A stretch of DNA of 64,000 bases, from assembly GCA_006384855.1 (NCBI GenBank), contig VCJN01002136.1, positions 1 through 64,000 of the forward strand, written 5' to 3'. The DNA is from Tetraselmis striata. Taxonomy: Eukaryota > Chlorophyta > Chlorodendrophyceae > Chlorodendrales > Chlorodendraceae. The notes below the pieces were generated by a model. It was given only the letters and a program-made list of their open reading frames with translations. It was not told where the DNA came from and ran no database searches. Positions 25,008 to 37,500 of the stretch are shown one piece after another. Both the position numbers and the translations under genes were made by a program. How positions within the stretch are numbered: position 1 is the stretch's first letter; every line of letters starts with the position of its first letter.

Positions 25008-25304
25008 GCTGGGCTATATGCTTCGCCAAACAGCTTTGCAAACGAATGTTTTTTCGCGAAGTTTTGCCCGGAAAGGTAGGAAATATGGCCAAACGCTCAT
25101 GGACAATGCTCCTTAATTAAAGCATGTCAGCATGGCACTACTGGACTACAAGGTCATCGTGATGGATCGGTTACAAGGACAGCGTCCAGAGAATGCGCGG
25201 AAAGTACTAGGGGAATAAAAAACGTATAATGTGTACACTGTTCAATTAATTAAAGCGCAGAACTCACTCAATAATGCCGGGCCGCGGGCCGTAGAGACGT
25301 TGCA

Positions 25305-26300
25305 AGGGTTTCGCCCTAACACCTGGACGTCGGGGACTATGCGGTGGTTAGATCGACTAGCTAGGGCGAACGTAGGGCTGCCTGAGGGGGCGCACCTTCC
25401 ACTTGAGTGGAGGTCACTAGCCGCGCGCGATGCCGCTAAACTAGTAAAGGCATCGGCGTGGGCGCGTTACGAATCGTCGGTATCGTTATAGCACGCACTA
25501 CAACCTGGGACATATGCCCATGCGTCTTATGCGTCATACCCGTTGCCACAGTACGGTGTGGGTGTCCCCGCGGGCGTTGTGGCCGGGCTGCACATTATGA
25601 TACAATTACGCACCCGAGTATTTCCCACTGCCCGCCGATTTGCCCGGATTCATGCCATGCCTGAGAGGTTCATGAAACACCCCTGCATGTGGCGGAGGTG
25701 AATATGAGACTATCGAACATATGTTGGTGGAGTGCCCGCGGTGGGGGTACCACCGTCATAATTTTGGGTTGTTAGTTCCGGAGTTCAGGGATTTTATTAG
25801 TAGTCAGGTTATTGCGTCCACACCCGAGGACTTAACTGCCTTTATTTGGGGTTGGGTCCCCCTCCCTTCATGGCGCCCTGGATTTTACCGGAAATGGGAA
25901 AATTTTCTAGCTATGGCGTCGGGCCCTCCCTCACATTGCCTTTTTTGTTGCACATGTATCGCATTCCCGCAATGCTTTGCTCCGCGGGTTGCGGCTTGCC
26001 CCAACTCGCATTACTCGAATGGGCCGACGCCCAAACGGGTAGGGCGGACCTTTCGTGGTCAGTGCCGGATATTTCTATTGCAGTGTTTTATATGGTGGTG
26101 ATCCAATAGTGTTGGAAATTTCGTCACTTGCCTTTACTTAGTCTTGCAGAATGCTTCGGCAATTTGCTTGATGACTATAGCCGAGCGTCCCCTACCCAGT
26201 GCTTTCCGTAATAACTGGATTGCTGTCTTAACGGCCGTCGTAGGGACGCTGCAAGGGTTTCACTGCCAGTCCTGTCCCGGGGGCGGAAAAAACATCAGCA
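25305..26300 (+). mobile_element. LINE 3' fragment, copy 3, with 3' UTR
   Basis: This is the best preserved of the three copies. It encodes TWTSGTMRWLDRLARANVGL and HLPLEWRSLAARDAAKLVKA, then the Cys/His tail region (IEHMLVECPRWGYHRHNFG), and has the longest 3' UTR, ending in CCCGGGGGCGGAAAAAAC. A ~25-base motif, GTAG(A/G)GACG(T/C)TGCAAGGGTTTC, occurs both at the 5' edge of the copy (25289) and in its 3' UTR (26240). The split-repeat retroelement begins just downstream at 26324. Confidence 0.7.
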
Positions 26301-26323
26301 AGCAGGGTCATCATCATCAGCCC

Positions 26324-26514
26324 GAAATGATCTAAACTAGTTTATGGGGTTTCCTCCCTTGACCTAACCGCTTTTCAGCTACAAGTGCTGCTCAGTGGTA
26401 CGGGAACTAGGCACCTATTGTTGCGCCCTTTTTGGGTGCAGCACGAGTAGACATAAAAGCAGCCATAACAGCTGAGCCTGCCATCTTCAAGTTTTCGCTG
26501 CGTTCCACGCAGCG
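26324..26514 (+). repeat. Split direct repeat A1
   Basis: A 191-base terminal repeat that starts GAAATGATCTAAACTAG and ends CGTTCCACGCAGCG. It is about 99% identical to A2 at 29251-29441. Confidence 0.9.
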
Positions 26515-26627
26515 ATGTTATAACTGTCTCGTAATATGTTGCGAGCAAGGTCACCCCAGGTTGTTCAAGACCACACCCGGCTCACCACCCGAGTGTGATA
26601 TTCTCATCCGTACGTCCGTGCGTTACC

Positions 26628-27503
26628 ATGCCAGATGGAGAAGAACCCGTCGCTGAGCCGACGCTCGAGTCGCTACACGCAGACGTGAAGGCCCAGTCTA
26701 CATTACTGCGGGAGCTTGCTACAGCGATGGCCCAATTGACGGCTCGTGAGCGCGTTGTTGATGGAGAAGGATCACATGGTTCCGGTTCCGGGCAGCGCGT
26801 CGCGGGACAGCCGACAAGCAGCGGGGGAGCCGCAGAGCGCCCCGACTTGCTAGAGCTAGCCCAGAGCGGCCGTGTCGGAGCAAAATCCGTGAGTGACGAG
26901 GATGACTACCTCGCGGTGCCAGAGCTACTGCAGCGAGCAGAGTCTGGTTACGAGGCCGTTCGACCGGTCCGCCGAGTGCCTGGACTCTTCCCCCTGAGCA
27001 CCGACCTAACGAATGAGTACCTCATGCAGGATGACCGGCGTCTGCCGGCCCAGGAGGAGTATTTATGAATGTCGTGTTTCGGCGCCCACATGGCCGCACT
27101 TTTCGTGGCGCTCGACGAGCAGCTGCCTTACGTCCCTGCTGCAAATCAGAACTTCACCCCCTACCTCGCGAGAGCTCGGAACCACGCCGAAGCCATCGAC
27201 AAGGCGTTTCGCTTTCGTTTGGCCTTCCTACGGAGGCTTAATGAGGTCAAGCGTGTGCACGGTGACCAAGGTGTTCTGGACGTGCTGCGAGCTCAACACT
27301 TTCAGCCAGCTTCTGAGCATCTGGGTTCCGCGATTTTTGGGGACCTCGTGAGGGACTACGAGCGTCGTGTCTTCGAGGCGACTGTGGCCAGCAACGCTAA
27401 AGCAACCGCTACTGCTTGGGTGGCGGCAGCAGCTGCAGGCCGCGGACGTGGACGAGGACGTGGCGGTGGACGCGGGCGTGGCCGCGAAGGTAAGCACGAG
27501 TGA
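26628..27503 (+). pseudogene. Gag-like region of split-repeat element (fossil)
   Basis: The first segment opens at ATG 26628 (MPDGEEPVAEPTLESLHADV), is acidic and helical with a short coiled coil, and contains VPGLFPLSTDLTNEYL. The second segment contains YLARARNHAEAIDKAFRFRL and ends in an Arg/Gly-rich tail (GRGRGRGGGRGRG) that could bind nucleic acid. Position and composition fit the Gag-like first protein of DIRS-order elements. It is broken. Confidence 0.5.
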
Positions 27504-27618
27504 CGGTGTGGGGCGCCTTTCGTCGGAGCTGCTGGGGCCTTGCGAGGCCACCTTTCGGTGACCGCCGCAAAGCGCACCCTTGCATCTCAACGGCGGGATG
27601 AGCGCCATGTGTCAGGAC

Positions 27619-27647
27619 CTGACCCCCCCCCCCCCCCCCCCCCCCCC
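27619..27647. repeat. Poly(C) tract inside the split-repeat element
   Basis: A run of more than 20 C lies between the Gag-like and recombinase regions. The mobile element therefore shares the homopolymer habit of the host introns. Confidence 0.9.
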
Positions 27648-28088
27648 TTACAGACTTCAATTAGACCTTCCTCGGTGCGGCGCTTCTTACATCTACAGCC
27701 GAGTGCGGCTCAAACATCCGCACACCTGCACATGGCGGCTCAACCAACCGCCCCCCGTACCATTCCCTCAATGCCTCCGTCGGTTGTTACACTGCGTGTT
27801 ACAACTAATTCGCAACGACCAAGCTTCGCGCGTGTACGTTACGCGCGTGACAGGCGCCACGAGCGCGAAGGGCGCGCGGGGCGGCCCTCCTACCTGAACC
27901 TAGCCCCGTAAACCCGTACTGGTGCTACTGCAAACCCGTCCAGCAACTACCGGCCAACCGCCGAGAACCTAACCGTTATTGTCGAGTACTTTGCGAACAG
28001 TAGCCGCACCTCTGGAACTCTGTCGGTAAAACGACGCACTTACGTAATTGACGAGCCCGAAGCTGTCGCCCCCTGGGCTGCTTCACTA

Positions 28089-29228
28089 CGATCTCGACTG
28101 CATGAGGCTTTCGGCTCAGACGAGTTAGGACAACGGACACTCGACCTGCTCTCCAGCTCCCTCACCGCTCAGACACTCAAGAGCTACGCCGGCAGACTGT
28201 CTCAGTTCGCGGAGTTCTGCCACGACTCCAAGAACATCAGCCCTCTGGAGGCGACCACTGCTACTGTCGTTCGGTACGTTGCCTGGATTGGTGAGCGAGG
28301 GCACATTGGAGCTAAGTCCATGCAACCTTACCTATCTGCAATGAACACGTCCTTCGAGTTGCACAACCTCGACCCCATCGCCAAGGACAGTCTACACCTC
28401 ACTTCGGCAAGGCGTGGGTTGATGTTGCGGCAGCGCCGTCTGGAAACAACCCCTTCGCGAGTTCCTCTGCCTGCCGATGTAGCTTACCGTTTCGTCACAA
28501 AGGCCGAGCTGATTGTGTCTGCTCCCACCTCATAGTACCAACACGACTTCCGAGCCCTCGTGGCCTCGGTTGTCAACTTCATGTTCTTCGCCAGAGGACT
28601 TACTGGCGTCTCCTGCCGAGTGCGGGATGTACACGTCGACAATTACAACATTACCCTGCGGGTGTACCGCGAGAAAGGCCGCGCTGGCCGACGGGGGCGC
28701 GACGCCCTGCGCGTACTTCTCCTTCCGGTGGCCGAGCACCCCCGAGTCGCACGTCTCCTGCACCACTTCATCGACAAGGTACAGTCTGTCCCCTTGGTTA
28801 CTGTTGCCTTGGCTGAAACAAACTTCTGGACGGTCACCCCGAGCGAGCAGTCAAAACCTTGGACTGCCGCTACAATGTTGGACTGGCTGTCTACAGCCGT
28901 CCGTCTGGTCGGTGCTGCCCCCCCCGCCGGCACTTCCTGGAGCTCACACAGCCTTCGCAAGGGAGCAACGTCTGCGGCCAACGCCATCGGGGTACCATTG
29001 TCCCACATTCGCTACCAAGGCGGCTGGGCCACTAACTCCGACGTCGTTCTGGACTACATCGACCCCAACGTTCTTCCTTCACCTGGCGCATGGTTCTTCT
29101 TTGGCCACATCGCCCCCCTCCGCCACTTCCAAGTCCAACAGGAATCCGCAGCGGTGGCCTTCCCGGTCCTTCATGACCTGGCGCTACTCCTTCTCCGTCA
29201 ATCCACCGCTCTCTCCGTTCGCTCATGA
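28089..29228 (+). pseudogene. Tyrosine recombinase of split-repeat element (fossil)
   Basis: The N-terminal core-binding part (28089-28530) has LTAQTLKSYAGRLSQFAEFC and TTATVVRYVAWIGERG. The catalytic part (28560-29228) has VNFMFFARGLTGVSCRVRDV, then SHSLRKGATSAAN and HIRYQGGW...DYIDP, the H-x-x-R, W and Y landmarks of DIRS/Crypton recombinases. The region is near-continuous and looks recent, with few breaks. Confidence 0.75.
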
Positions 29229-29255
29229 CTGGCAAAACCAGACTCAATTTGAAAT
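29228..29255 (+). repeat. Split direct repeat B1
   Basis: A ~27-base block, (C/T)TGGCAAAACCAGACTCAA followed by TTTGAAAT, abuts A2. It recurs as B2 at 29534-29560 with one difference in the core. Confidence 0.8.
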
Positions 29256-29441
29256 GATCTAAACTAGTTTATGGGGTTTCCTCCCTTGACCTAACCGCTT
29301 TTCAGCTACAAGTGCTGCTCAGTGGTACGGGAACTAGGCACCTGTTGTTGCGCCCTTTTTGGGTGCAGCACGAGTAGACATAAAAGCAGCCATAACAGCT
29401 GAGCCTGCCATCTTCCAGTTTTCGCTGCGTTCCACGCAGCG
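29251..29441 (+). repeat. Split direct repeat A2
   Basis: The second copy of the 191-base repeat. It abuts B1 on its left and is separated from B2 by 92 bases. Confidence 0.9.
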
Positions 29442-29533
29442 CCCCCCCCTGACTGTGTTTTCCCTCCACGCTTTCGCTAAACCATCTTGCCGATTTCGGC
29501 TCTTGACCGTGTAAAACAGCCTGCACGACCTTC

Positions 29534-29560
29534 TTGGCAAAACCAGACTCAACTTGAAAT
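29534..29560 (+). repeat. Split direct repeat B2 (element right end)
   Basis: Copy of B1. It marks the minimal right edge of the element. The following ~35 bases contain GGGGCGGCTTCGGCCG, which recurs in reverse orientation in the SINE at 57.9 kb. Confidence 0.7.
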
Positions 29561-29960
29561 ACATCGACCAGGCGCAGAAGGTCGACTGCTGGGGCGGCTT
29601 CGGCCGTGTCCCGGGGCGAACTCTTGTCATCGCCGTCAGGCATCATCACCAGGCGCAGTGAGGAGCGCCGGAGCGGGGTACATCAGTACTTTCCGTGCAT
29701 TCCGTGCACAGTATGGCTTTATACAGGCTTTCCCTGCAGATACAGTGTAAACCAACTAGCGACCAAATAAATCGCTTGTTTTATTTTTCCTTCCCCAGTA
29801 CTTTCCGTGCATTCTCTTGACGCTCTCCCTGTCACCAAAAAGTATCATTCCCCTACCTCTTGGGTTGAGCGGAGGAAAAGGAGAGCCGCGTCCGAAATCG
29901 CCTGGAATACGCGAGAATCAACACCAGTTATAATACGGTTTTATCACGGATTTTTAGGCG

Positions 29961-30012
29961 TCCGTCCTCCGTCCTCCGTCCTCCGTCCTCCGTCCTCCGT
30001 CCTCCGTCCTCC
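29961..30012. repeat. 7-bp minisatellite (CCGTCCT)n
   Basis: About 7.5 uninterrupted copies of the heptamer. Confidence 0.95.
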
Positions 30013-30494
30013 AGTGCTGCGTCTTCGCGTATGAACCGTCATACGTTCGATCTGTGCTCGTTTGATTTCTAGGCACACCTCCGACGACGGCAAGATTCTG
30101 AATGGATGCGCGTGTATTCTAGCCCAGGCACGTCATGTATTCGTCTAAAACGCCAAAATAACGCGGTACCGCAGCGCGTTTTTACTGCTGAATCAGCAAG
30201 CGAGACTATTCAGCGACTATTCCTTACCTATACGGTAGTCCAAGTATGGTGCTGTAAAAAGGGGTCGCCGCGGTGCGGGGGCAGTCCGCCGACCCGGGGC
30301 CCGGCGTCCGTCGACGGACGGGCGACGGTCGAGCGGCGGCGTCCGGCGTCCGGTGCCGGTACAGGCGGCGGGCGTGGCGATTCGCGCCGTGCCCGCCCCG
30401 TAGACCTGACGACCGGCCCGACCTGCGCGGCCTCGTGCGGGATTCGGGCCGCCTGTAGGCGGCTTGTACTGTATTGCTGATCTTGCAGTGCTGC

Positions 30495-30513
30495 TTTTTT
30501 TTTTTTTTTTTTT
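30495..30513 (-). repeat. Poly(T), possible poly(A) tail of a minus-strand retroposon
   Basis: 19 T in a row. Read on the minus strand it would be the A tail of something lying to its right (30514 to about 30900). No recognisable head (tRNA box or ORF) was found there. Confidence 0.4.
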
Positions 30514-31376
30514 GGGTAATACAACTTTTAGCGGTGGGTTGGGTACCGGCCTTTTTGTAATGCACACCAGTGGTCAGCGGCCCGCTTTTACGCGGCTTGC
30601 AGATTTAATCTGTTTTACAAAATAATACGTCTCTTTTGAAAAAATAAATTACTGACAAATCTAACGCTAAAAGCATTATTACCCGGAAACAACAGATCAA
30701 CACGACAAGCCGGCTAAAAGCGGCCCGCATCCCGCACGGCCGCACCACGCTCAACCCAAGAGGTAGGGGCACCTCCACAAATCCCCGGCGCGAAGCGCCG
30801 CTTAGTGGACCAAATAAATAATAATTACATGAGCTATAGCAGCAGAAGGCGATACCAAATAAATCCGTAGATAAAGCGGTACGGGGTACCTCTACTTCAG
30901 GCGGCACATTATTTCGCCGTTCTCTGGACGAGCGATGCGCCGTTGACAGGTGCCACAGCAAGCGACGCGCCGCAAGCCAGTTCGTGAGTCGATTCGGGAA
31001 GCAGGACGAGGGGCAGCCTTCGTCGGCAGTGCAAAGAGGCCGTCGCCGCTGGCTTGCGCAGGGGCTTGCCTCTCGAGAACGAGTACTGGTACCGTGGCCC
31101 GTTCGATTGTACCAGTAATCCTTAGTAGCGCCGCCGCGAGCACAGCAATAAGCACGTGCAGGGCAATACAACGCTGCCAGGCTGCTCGCCCCTCAAGCAC
31201 GGTTGCCCCATATACAGGTAGCCGCCCACCTACGCCATGGGCATGTAGCCGAAGGCGCTTCGTCCTCAGCAACATCGGGAGCAGCAGAAGCAGCAGCAGC
31301 AGCAGGGGTCGGCGTCGGCGTCGGCGTCGGCGGCGGTGGGCGCACCCATACGCACAGCCCGCTCACCGGCACGAGG

Positions 31377-31542
31377 ATGGGCGACAACGGTCCGCCTCCG
31401 GCGGCGGTGGCGGCGCTCTCGGCGGAGCAGCGACATCTGGCTGAGGCAAGTCGCGAGGCGTTGGCGCGCAAAGGAGGGGGAGGGGGTTGAAGGTGTCGCT
31501 GTGATGGCTGCAGGAGCGCAGACACATGGAAAGGGCTCTGAT

Positions 31543-31573
<31 letters not shown>

Positions 31574-34500
31574 TCCTTGGCATCTTTCGCAGGCGATTTG
31601 CCACGCTGTCAAGGCCGAATTCCACTCCGCGCTGCAGGAGCATGGCTCGCGGCATGCTGGTGCTGCCATCTGCCCGCGCTGCAGGGAGTCGGAAAAGTCG
31701 ATGGTGGAGCTGCAGAGTCAGGTGTGGGGCACACACTGAATGGGCACGCTGAAGGAGGGGGCAAGGAGGGCGCTGGGGCCGCGTTGCTCAGAGCTTGAGT
31801 CCCCATGCTGAGGGTTGACGCCAGGGTGGGCTGTCGGTGCTGCCTGCAGCTGCATGCGTCGCGGGAAGCACTGGCGCGCAGCGAGGGCAGGTTCGATGGC
31901 TGCCAGGTCGACTTGAGAATGTACATGGACAAGCTGGATGAGGCGCGCTTCGAGCGCAAGACCATGCAGCAGCAGCTGGACAAGGCCAATGCAGATGTGT
32001 GTGCCGCGGTGCATGTCATGAGATGTCATGCCCCTCCCCCCCCCCCCCCCCTCGGCCACCAGCTTCATTGACCCCCTCCCCCCACTTTTTGACAACCCTG
32101 CCAGCTTGCCTCTGTGCGGCGCGACCTGCATCTGGCCAGCGTCAAGCTGGAGAAGCAATCTGGCAAGGTGAAGAAGGAGAAGACGGCGTTCCGAGATCTC
32201 ATTGACAGGTGGGGCGACCCAGGCCAGGGCAATCAGGTGGCACGTGCGACGTGAGCACCAGCATGCGTGGGGCGGCCACCTCTAATGCGCGGTGATGGGT
32301 GCGCCGCGCAGGCTGGAGCTGGCCTCCAAGGCCTGCAAGCCCAACGGGCAGCAGAAGCCGCGCGCCGCGGAGATGAAGCGACTGGAGGAGGACCTTGTGT
32401 TTATGACAACAGAGGGGATGCTGGCGCCGTTGGTAGAGGCGCTGCTGTCGGGGTCGCCAGCGGTGAAGGAGGCGGCAGCCCACGCGCTGGCGCAGCACCT
32501 CAGGTTGGCTGCTTCACCTCCTGTCCAATGCAAGCCATGGGGACAGCCCATGCGAGGGGCACAAGAGGGGGGGGCTGCCGTGTGATGCCGGCACGGGGTG
32601 GTCCAATGATGACCCCCCCCCCCCCCCTCCCCCCCTGGGGGTGCATTGCTGCAGGTGGGCCGGGGAGTCTGCTTGCCTGGGGAGTGCCCAGATGGTGCTG
32701 TCGTCGGGCGCTACGCACGTGCTGGTGAAGATGCTCAATGTCAAGGATGCGGGGCTGGGCGCGGCGGGCGCGGCCGTGGTCGCTCTGGACCTGCTGGCCA
32801 CGGGGCACGCAGATTCGTGCGCTGCCATCGCGGGTGACGGCGCGATCGCGCTACTGGTGGAGCTGCTGCGGAGCGGGAGCAAGCAGGCGAAGGAGCCGCC
32901 GGTTAGGCTGCTGCTGCGCCTCTGCACGGCTGACCCCAAGTAAGCAGCCCCCCCCCCCCCCCCCCCCCCCCCGGTCCCGGTGCTATACACTACTTACATC
33001 CTGGTTGACTTGCAGCTGTGGCGAATTTGCCGCTGGGTGAACGCTGAGGCTGAGGTTTCTGGTGCGTGTGATGGTGGTGACCATGGCAGGCACAGCGCAG
33101 CGGTGGGCCTAGCAGGTGGCATCGGCGACCTGCTGGCAATGATCTCGCTGCCCAGCGCCCTTGAGCAGCGCGCCCTGTGCTTGGACGCCTGTGAGCTGCT
33201 GTGCCGCATGGCAGCTGCCAACCACCTCAGCAAGTGCGTCCCCCCCTTCCCTCTCCCCCAGGCACCATGCACGGTGCCCCCTTTCTAGCTCGCCCGGTGC
33301 GTCCTTTCTCCCTTTCATCCTACATCTGCTTACTTGCAGGGGCGCCATCGCGGAGGCAGGCGGCCTGGCTCCGCTGGTGGAGCTACTCAACTCGGGCGAG
33401 CCGGAGCTGGCCTGTGCCGCAGCGCAGGTGCTGGGGCCGGTGGCTGATGCGGCGGACGCTTGCGCCGAGCTGCTGGACGCTAGCATCGTGGCGCCGCTGG
33501 CAAGCATGCTGACCTCTAGCCGGGTGGCCCACTCGGAGGCAGCCGCGCTGGCGCTGGCCAACCTGGCCGCCGGCACCGGCGGCAACAAGGAGGCCGCAGA
33601 CGCGATGCTGGAGCCGGCGGTGATGGAGACTGTGGTGCAGGCGCTTGTCACCTGCTCCAGCCCCCACACCCTGCGCAGCTGCGCCGCTATGCTGGGCCAC
33701 CTGGCGGAGCTGGGGGCGGAGGCTCGCGCCAGAATTGTGCAGGCCAATGGGGCGCAGGCGTTGGCGCAGGCAGCCAAGGTGCTGGCCCCGCGCGCGGCCA
33801 AGGACCCGGACCCCTCGCTGCCTCCAGGTGGAAGCCGCGCCTACCTCCCCCCCCCCCCCCCCCCCCCGCCCCCTGCCGCCGCCTGGGCCTCCCTGCCTCC
33901 CTCCCTCTTCCTGCAAGTCATGCTGGCAGCTCATCACACAGTCCATGGGGATGCACCCTCTTCTAGAGATGGCGGTCAGTACAGCTGTGCTCCCCTGGTA
34001 TGAATTCGCACCGGTCAGGAGCAGGCCTCGATCACCACCTGCTCCCACCTCTTTTTCTCTAGGAATTTGATTCCCAGACCCCCCCCCCCCCTCCCCCCCT
34101 CCGCCCTGTCCACTGTCCCCTGCTTCTCAGTGCTGCATGTCCCGACTGACCTGCGCACGACATGGGCTGGCAGGTCACAAGTCGCAGGCGCTACTCGCTG
34201 CAGCCGCGGCAGCTGCGCACGCCCTGGGCGCCCTTTTCGCGGACGACAGCACCCGCGAGTCAATCCTCAGCACCAGCCCTGGTCTGACAGCCACCCTGCT
34301 GCACCTGGTCAATGCCCGCTGCGGCACGCCGGAGGCTGTCCAGGTGGCGACTATGATTGGTGGGGCCGATGTCCCTGCCAGACGGCGATACTGCCCTCCC
34401 GTGGCCTGCTGCGAGGGTCGCTATCGATGAGCATGACCGGGAGGGCAGGGAGCTGACTGCGCTGCGTGCGTACGTGTGCGTGTTTGCACGGTGCAGGAAC

Positions 34501-37500
34501 GTCGCTGGCAGAGTCCCACCCGCAAGAGGTGGTGGAAGCCGGCGCGATGGCAGCGTTGTCGGCCATGCTGACATCCGGGGTGAAGCCCAACCAGCGGGCT
34601 GCTGCGGTGGTACTCGCGCAGCTGGACGCAGCTCTCCCGGACTCCGTCCCCAGCGAGCACGCGACGCTGGGCGAGAAGATGGAGGAGGAGGACAGGGCAC
34701 TGGTGTCGCAACGATTGGAGTTTACAGGGTGCGCAATCCCGGCGCTAGTGGCGGCGCTGGGCTCCCTCGGGGAGGACTGGAAGGAGAAGGCGGCGGTGGC
34801 AGCCGGACACGCGTTGCTGACCACTCTGAGCCAGCTGCTTCAGCATGAGAGTGACGCCCAGCTGGTGGCGGATGCGGGCGGCATCACCCTGCTGGCGCAT
34901 GTGCTGGGGAGCAGGAACACGCTCATGGCCACGGCAGCCTCTGTGCTGGTGCTCCTGTTTGAGCTGCTGCCGCAGCAGCACGAGCACATGCTGGAGATCA
35001 TGCCCAAGCTGCTGGAGCTGCTGGCAGACGAGCGCCCCGCCGATCTCGAGGTGAGCCAGCGGTAGAGCTCTGAGCCATCTACCCGCACCGTCCGCACCAG
35101 TACCGCGCCATGTAGGCATGTCGAATGACAGACGCCATTGTCTGAGCTGGGGAGTGATCTCATCATATGCTGTGTTGTGCGGGACGCAGTTGGCCATCAT
35201 GAAGATCGCGCACAGCGGCTGCAAGTTCGCCGACTGCGTGCGCCTGATTGCAGTCTGCGGCGGGGTGACCATGCTGCTGGCTCGGCTCAGGGCGGAGTAC
35301 AGCGAGGAGATTCGCGTGGTGGCGTGCCAGACGCTGGCAGACCTCATGCGGCAGGCGGAGGACCCCCAGGTAGGGCAACCCCTGGTGGAGGATGCCTCGC
35401 TGGCGCTGCTGAACGACCTACTGGTCGTGCAGCTACCCGGCATTCGGGCGGCATCAGCGAAGCTGCTCTGGCAGCTGGCATATCGGAACTTCAACGCGAA
35501 CATCGTCGCTTCCGGGTGCGTCCCGTGGCTTTCCCGCCCCTTGCATGCGTTATTCACCCAGCTTCCCTCTCATTAAAGTGTCACGATGCAATCAATTGGT
35601 TGGCAAATCTAGGCAAATGTGGCTGAGCCCCTCATGTGGCCGCCTGCTTCATGCAAAATTCGTTTAGGTCTGTGCCGCTGCTGCTCAAGATGCTGGGGGA
35701 CGAGCACATTGAGGCGGTGTACAACGTGAGAGGCTCATCCCTCGTCCACCTATCTGCCTCAAGCGCCACGCATTAGCTCCTTGCCTGCATTGAGCAGAGC
35801 TCACAACCCCAGCAAGATTGCCTTCTGACTTCGTGCCCCCCCCCCCCCCCCCTCCCCACTCTGCCTCCCTCTCCCTTGCCTCCCGTGCCTTCAGGCTGTG
35901 GAGGCGATCCTGAACCTCACAGACGAAAGCACGCGCCCCTCCATCGTGGCTGCAGGGGCCATCGAGAGCCTGATCCCCCTCCTGCGCTCTCCTTCGCTAG
36001 AAGTCATTCTCGCAGCAACCACCGCTCTAGACACTCTTGCCGTGGAGCAAGAGAGCATCGAAGCCATTGCCGAGCTGGGCGGTGTCCAGATGCTGGTGGA
36101 TCTACTCAAGGTGACCGCCGCATCCTGCAGCCCATGCTGGCGCATCCTTGTTGTCTGGCATCCGCTCTTTGAGCATGGGTGACTGCCCCGGGGGATTGAA
36201 TTGGGTGCGATATCAATGGCATTGACCTCTGGTGAATTTGCTCATCATGCCCCTGCCTCCGTGCTTGTCCTGATGCGACAGACGGACGACTCAGCCACAG
36301 GGCAGGACATCTGCTACCACGCGGCCTTCGCGCTGGCCAAGGCGGCGTCCAACATGACTGTGAAGCAGCTGATCATGGATGTTGGGGGCGTTGACAAAAT
36401 CGTGATGCTGGTTAACGAGGCGGTCGGCACGCTGAGCGAGTTTGCGCTGCAGGATGAGAGCGTGGAGGGAACGCTGGGTGAGAGCGGGACAATCCACATA
36501 GTGCGGAGCCACAGCTCAAAAGAGCCGGTCTGGGGCGCGGCTATCCACGTGCTGCAGAGCCTCGCGCAGGGCTGGGCGGCCATCCAGAACCTCATGTTTG
36601 CCACGGGCATGGTGCAGCAGCTCACGCACCTGCTGCGCCACGGGGGCAGCAGCCTGCAGGAGGCGGTGGCGGGTGTGATGGTGTCTCTGACGGAGGATGG
36701 GGAAGGCGAGGAGGCGGCGGCGCGCGCGGCGGGCCACAAGAAGGCGCTGCTGGAGCTGGATGCGGTGGAGCCCCTGGTGGCCATGCTCATCAACGAGGGC
36801 AGCAGCGGGCGGGAGAAGGACCTGGCGGCCACCGCGCTGGCGCAGTTCTCCAGCGAGCCCAGCGTGCGCCTGATGCTGCGCGACATGGGCGGCATCGGGT
36901 CTCTGGTGACCATGCTCACCGCGCAGCCGCAGGATGATGAGCAGCGCAGCGCGGCGCTGGCCCTTCTGTGTGAGCTGGCGCAGTACGAAGATGCCATGGT
37001 GCTCCGCCCGCCCATGGTGCCGGCATACACGCCGCGGCATGCATTGCCCCCCCCCCCCCCCCCCCCCTTCTCCCCCCAACTGCTCCCTCCCCCCCGGCTT
37101 GCGATGGCTCAACAACTGGGCCTCTACCCGCCGTTCCGGTGCCATACATATCTACCTTTGTCTCTTCCGTACTACGTCACTTGATACTTATGATTGCTGT
37201 ATCGTCCCACGCGCCTTTGTGAATTGAATAGTCGCCAGCTGCCGCAGCAGGAGTATGCCACGCCACTACCTGCCATCCTTTTGAGCCCAACCGAATTTAC
37301 CTGTGTGCGATGCACTGCTGCTCAGCTGTAATCCACGATGCCTTGCTCTGAGCGGCAGCACGGCCACACATGCCCTCGATTTTGTGGACGCGCCAACTCG
37401 AGCCGCAGAGCATGCGGAAGCCGGTGCCTGCTTGACGGCGATGGGCCTGGCCGCGCTGGTGTGTGCTCCTGCGCTGACCTCTGCTCTGTGCTGCTCCCCA

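Larger units (their letters stand above)
26324..29560 (+). mobile_element. Tyrosine-recombinase retroelement with split direct repeats (PAT/Ngaro-like)
   Basis: Order: A1 (26324-26514), a Gag-like region, a tyrosine recombinase, B1 (29228-29255), A2 (29251-29441), 92 bases, B2 (29534-29560). The A1-ORFs-B1-A2-B2 order is the split direct repeat arrangement of PAT/Ngaro-type DIRS-order elements. A1 and A2 have equal length (191) and differ at about 2 positions, so the insertion appears young. A reverse transcriptase/RNase H region is not seen between the Gag-like part and the recombinase. The element is therefore incomplete and would depend on a relative. Confidence 0.7.
29561..31376. other. 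Intergenic between split-repeat element and armadillo gene
   Basis: No gene is seen. It holds the CCGTCCT minisatellite, a very GC-rich CpG-dense block (30270-30470), a T run (30495-30513), and an AT-richer block (30600-30900). A ~22-base match, CCCCTACCTCTTGGGTTGAGCG, occurs forward at 29850 and inverted at 30748, with CCAAATAAAT-type sequence beside both. Confidence 0.5.

Noticed and set aside
30217-30567. Arg/Pro-rich ORFs on the minus strand near the T run
   Set aside because: They come from a CpG-dense low-complexity block and a homopolymer; no domain is visible.
33383-34048. Long minus-strand ORFs opposite armadillo and CFAP43 exons (also 8185-8706, 36314-37030, 39549-40286)
   Set aside because: They are mirror frames of GC-rich coding exons; the plus-strand frame carries the conserved motifs and splice sites.
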